A DNA stretch of 64,000 nucleotides from Pollenia angustigena (lineage: Eukaryota; Arthropoda; Insecta; Diptera; Polleniidae), in the NCBI GenBank assembly GCA_930367215.1, contig OV884059.1, forward strand, positions 29,193,882-29,257,881, given 5' to 3'. Under the pieces are notes generated by a model. That model saw only the letters and a program-made list of their open reading frames with translations, made no database searches and was not told where the DNA came from. Position numbers and translations under genes: made by a program. Below, piece after piece: positions 63,591 through 64,000 of the stretch (its first letter is position 1; every line of letters starts with the position of its first letter).

Positions 63591-64000
63591 GTATGTGTAA
63601 TACAAACACCAAAAAACTGACTTTTAAACTCTAACAACATCAACAAGATCTGTAAATCATCTTTTAAAATCGGATTTCCCTTTTTGCTTTGTATTTGGTT
63701 AAACTCAAATGTCAAAATTTTAGTGTTAACAATAAAAAGACAAAACCGCTCGGAAATTCGAATTTTGGATTCTAATAATTTTAGAGCGCCAAATGTTATG
63801 AAATTACTGATTCGAATTTCTGAGAGTTTGTATTTTTGAGCGTCCACTGATTTTGACAAATTCAAATGAATCTGTAAAATGAATTGCAATTCGTTTCCAA
63901 TTCAATTGAATTTGTTTATATGAATTGCAATTTATTTTAAAGATTCATTTGAATTGATTTTGAATTCATTCAAATGAATTAGAAAAAAGAATTAGCAATT
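63591..64000. other. AT-rich end of window with ATTCAAATGAAT-type repeats
   Basis: From about 63850 the sequence is a run of imperfect GAATTGCAATT and TTCAAATGAATT palindromes. No gene; the repeat may continue beyond the window. Confidence 0.5.

Overview
The window is nuclear DNA of a higher (calyptrate) fly, most likely a blow fly or a close relative. The evidence is strong AT-richness, short introns of 53-90 bp, and fly-type orthologues of eIF3g, Tip60 and Nsun2. It also carries dense dipteran transposons: R1-clade and jockey-like LINEs, hAT, Transib, pogo/Tigger-like, Helitron and Penelope elements.

Layout. At 1-5050 lies an R1-clade LINE with ORF1 and a decayed ORF2. It ends in an (ACAT)n microsatellite, followed by the bare 3' end of a second, related LINE and then a 300-bp (ACAT)n tract. 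At 5197-8338 and 13452-16152 lie two tandem minus-strand copies of a four-exon vanin-like (pantetheinase/biotinidase family) gene. About 4.9 kb of transposon debris separates them. The upstream copy has a premature stop that removes the predicted GPI-anchor tail. From 16.3 to 49 kb I see no host gene. This is a transposon graveyard with several readable nestings: hAT elements with intact 8-bp target duplications at 24.7-26.9 and 26.9-28.8 kb (the latter holding another hAT), a three-level nest at 18.1-20.6 kb, and a 7.3-kb nest at 41.7-49.0 kb. The last contains an LTR element, a Penelope-like element and a nearly complete Transib (RAG1-related) transposase with only two in-frame stops.

From 49.3 to 62.1 kb is a gene block: Nsun2 (-), an unidentified TP-motif/coiled-coil protein (+), Tip60 (-) and eIF3g (+). 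Short inverted-repeat elements, a hAT derivative and, past eIF3g, a Helitron derivative are scattered around it. The end of the window is low-complexity AT-rich repeats.

I joined exons by hand from splice signals and reading phase. In vanin copy 1, Nsun2 and Tip60 every junction keeps phase, and the totals (536, 724 and 511 aa) match the sizes I recall for these families. No database search was possible. Element family names rest on motifs, terminal repeats and target-site duplications visible in the sequence. The four host genes do not form a pathway beyond being housekeeping functions (tRNA methylation, chromatin acetylation, translation initiation).
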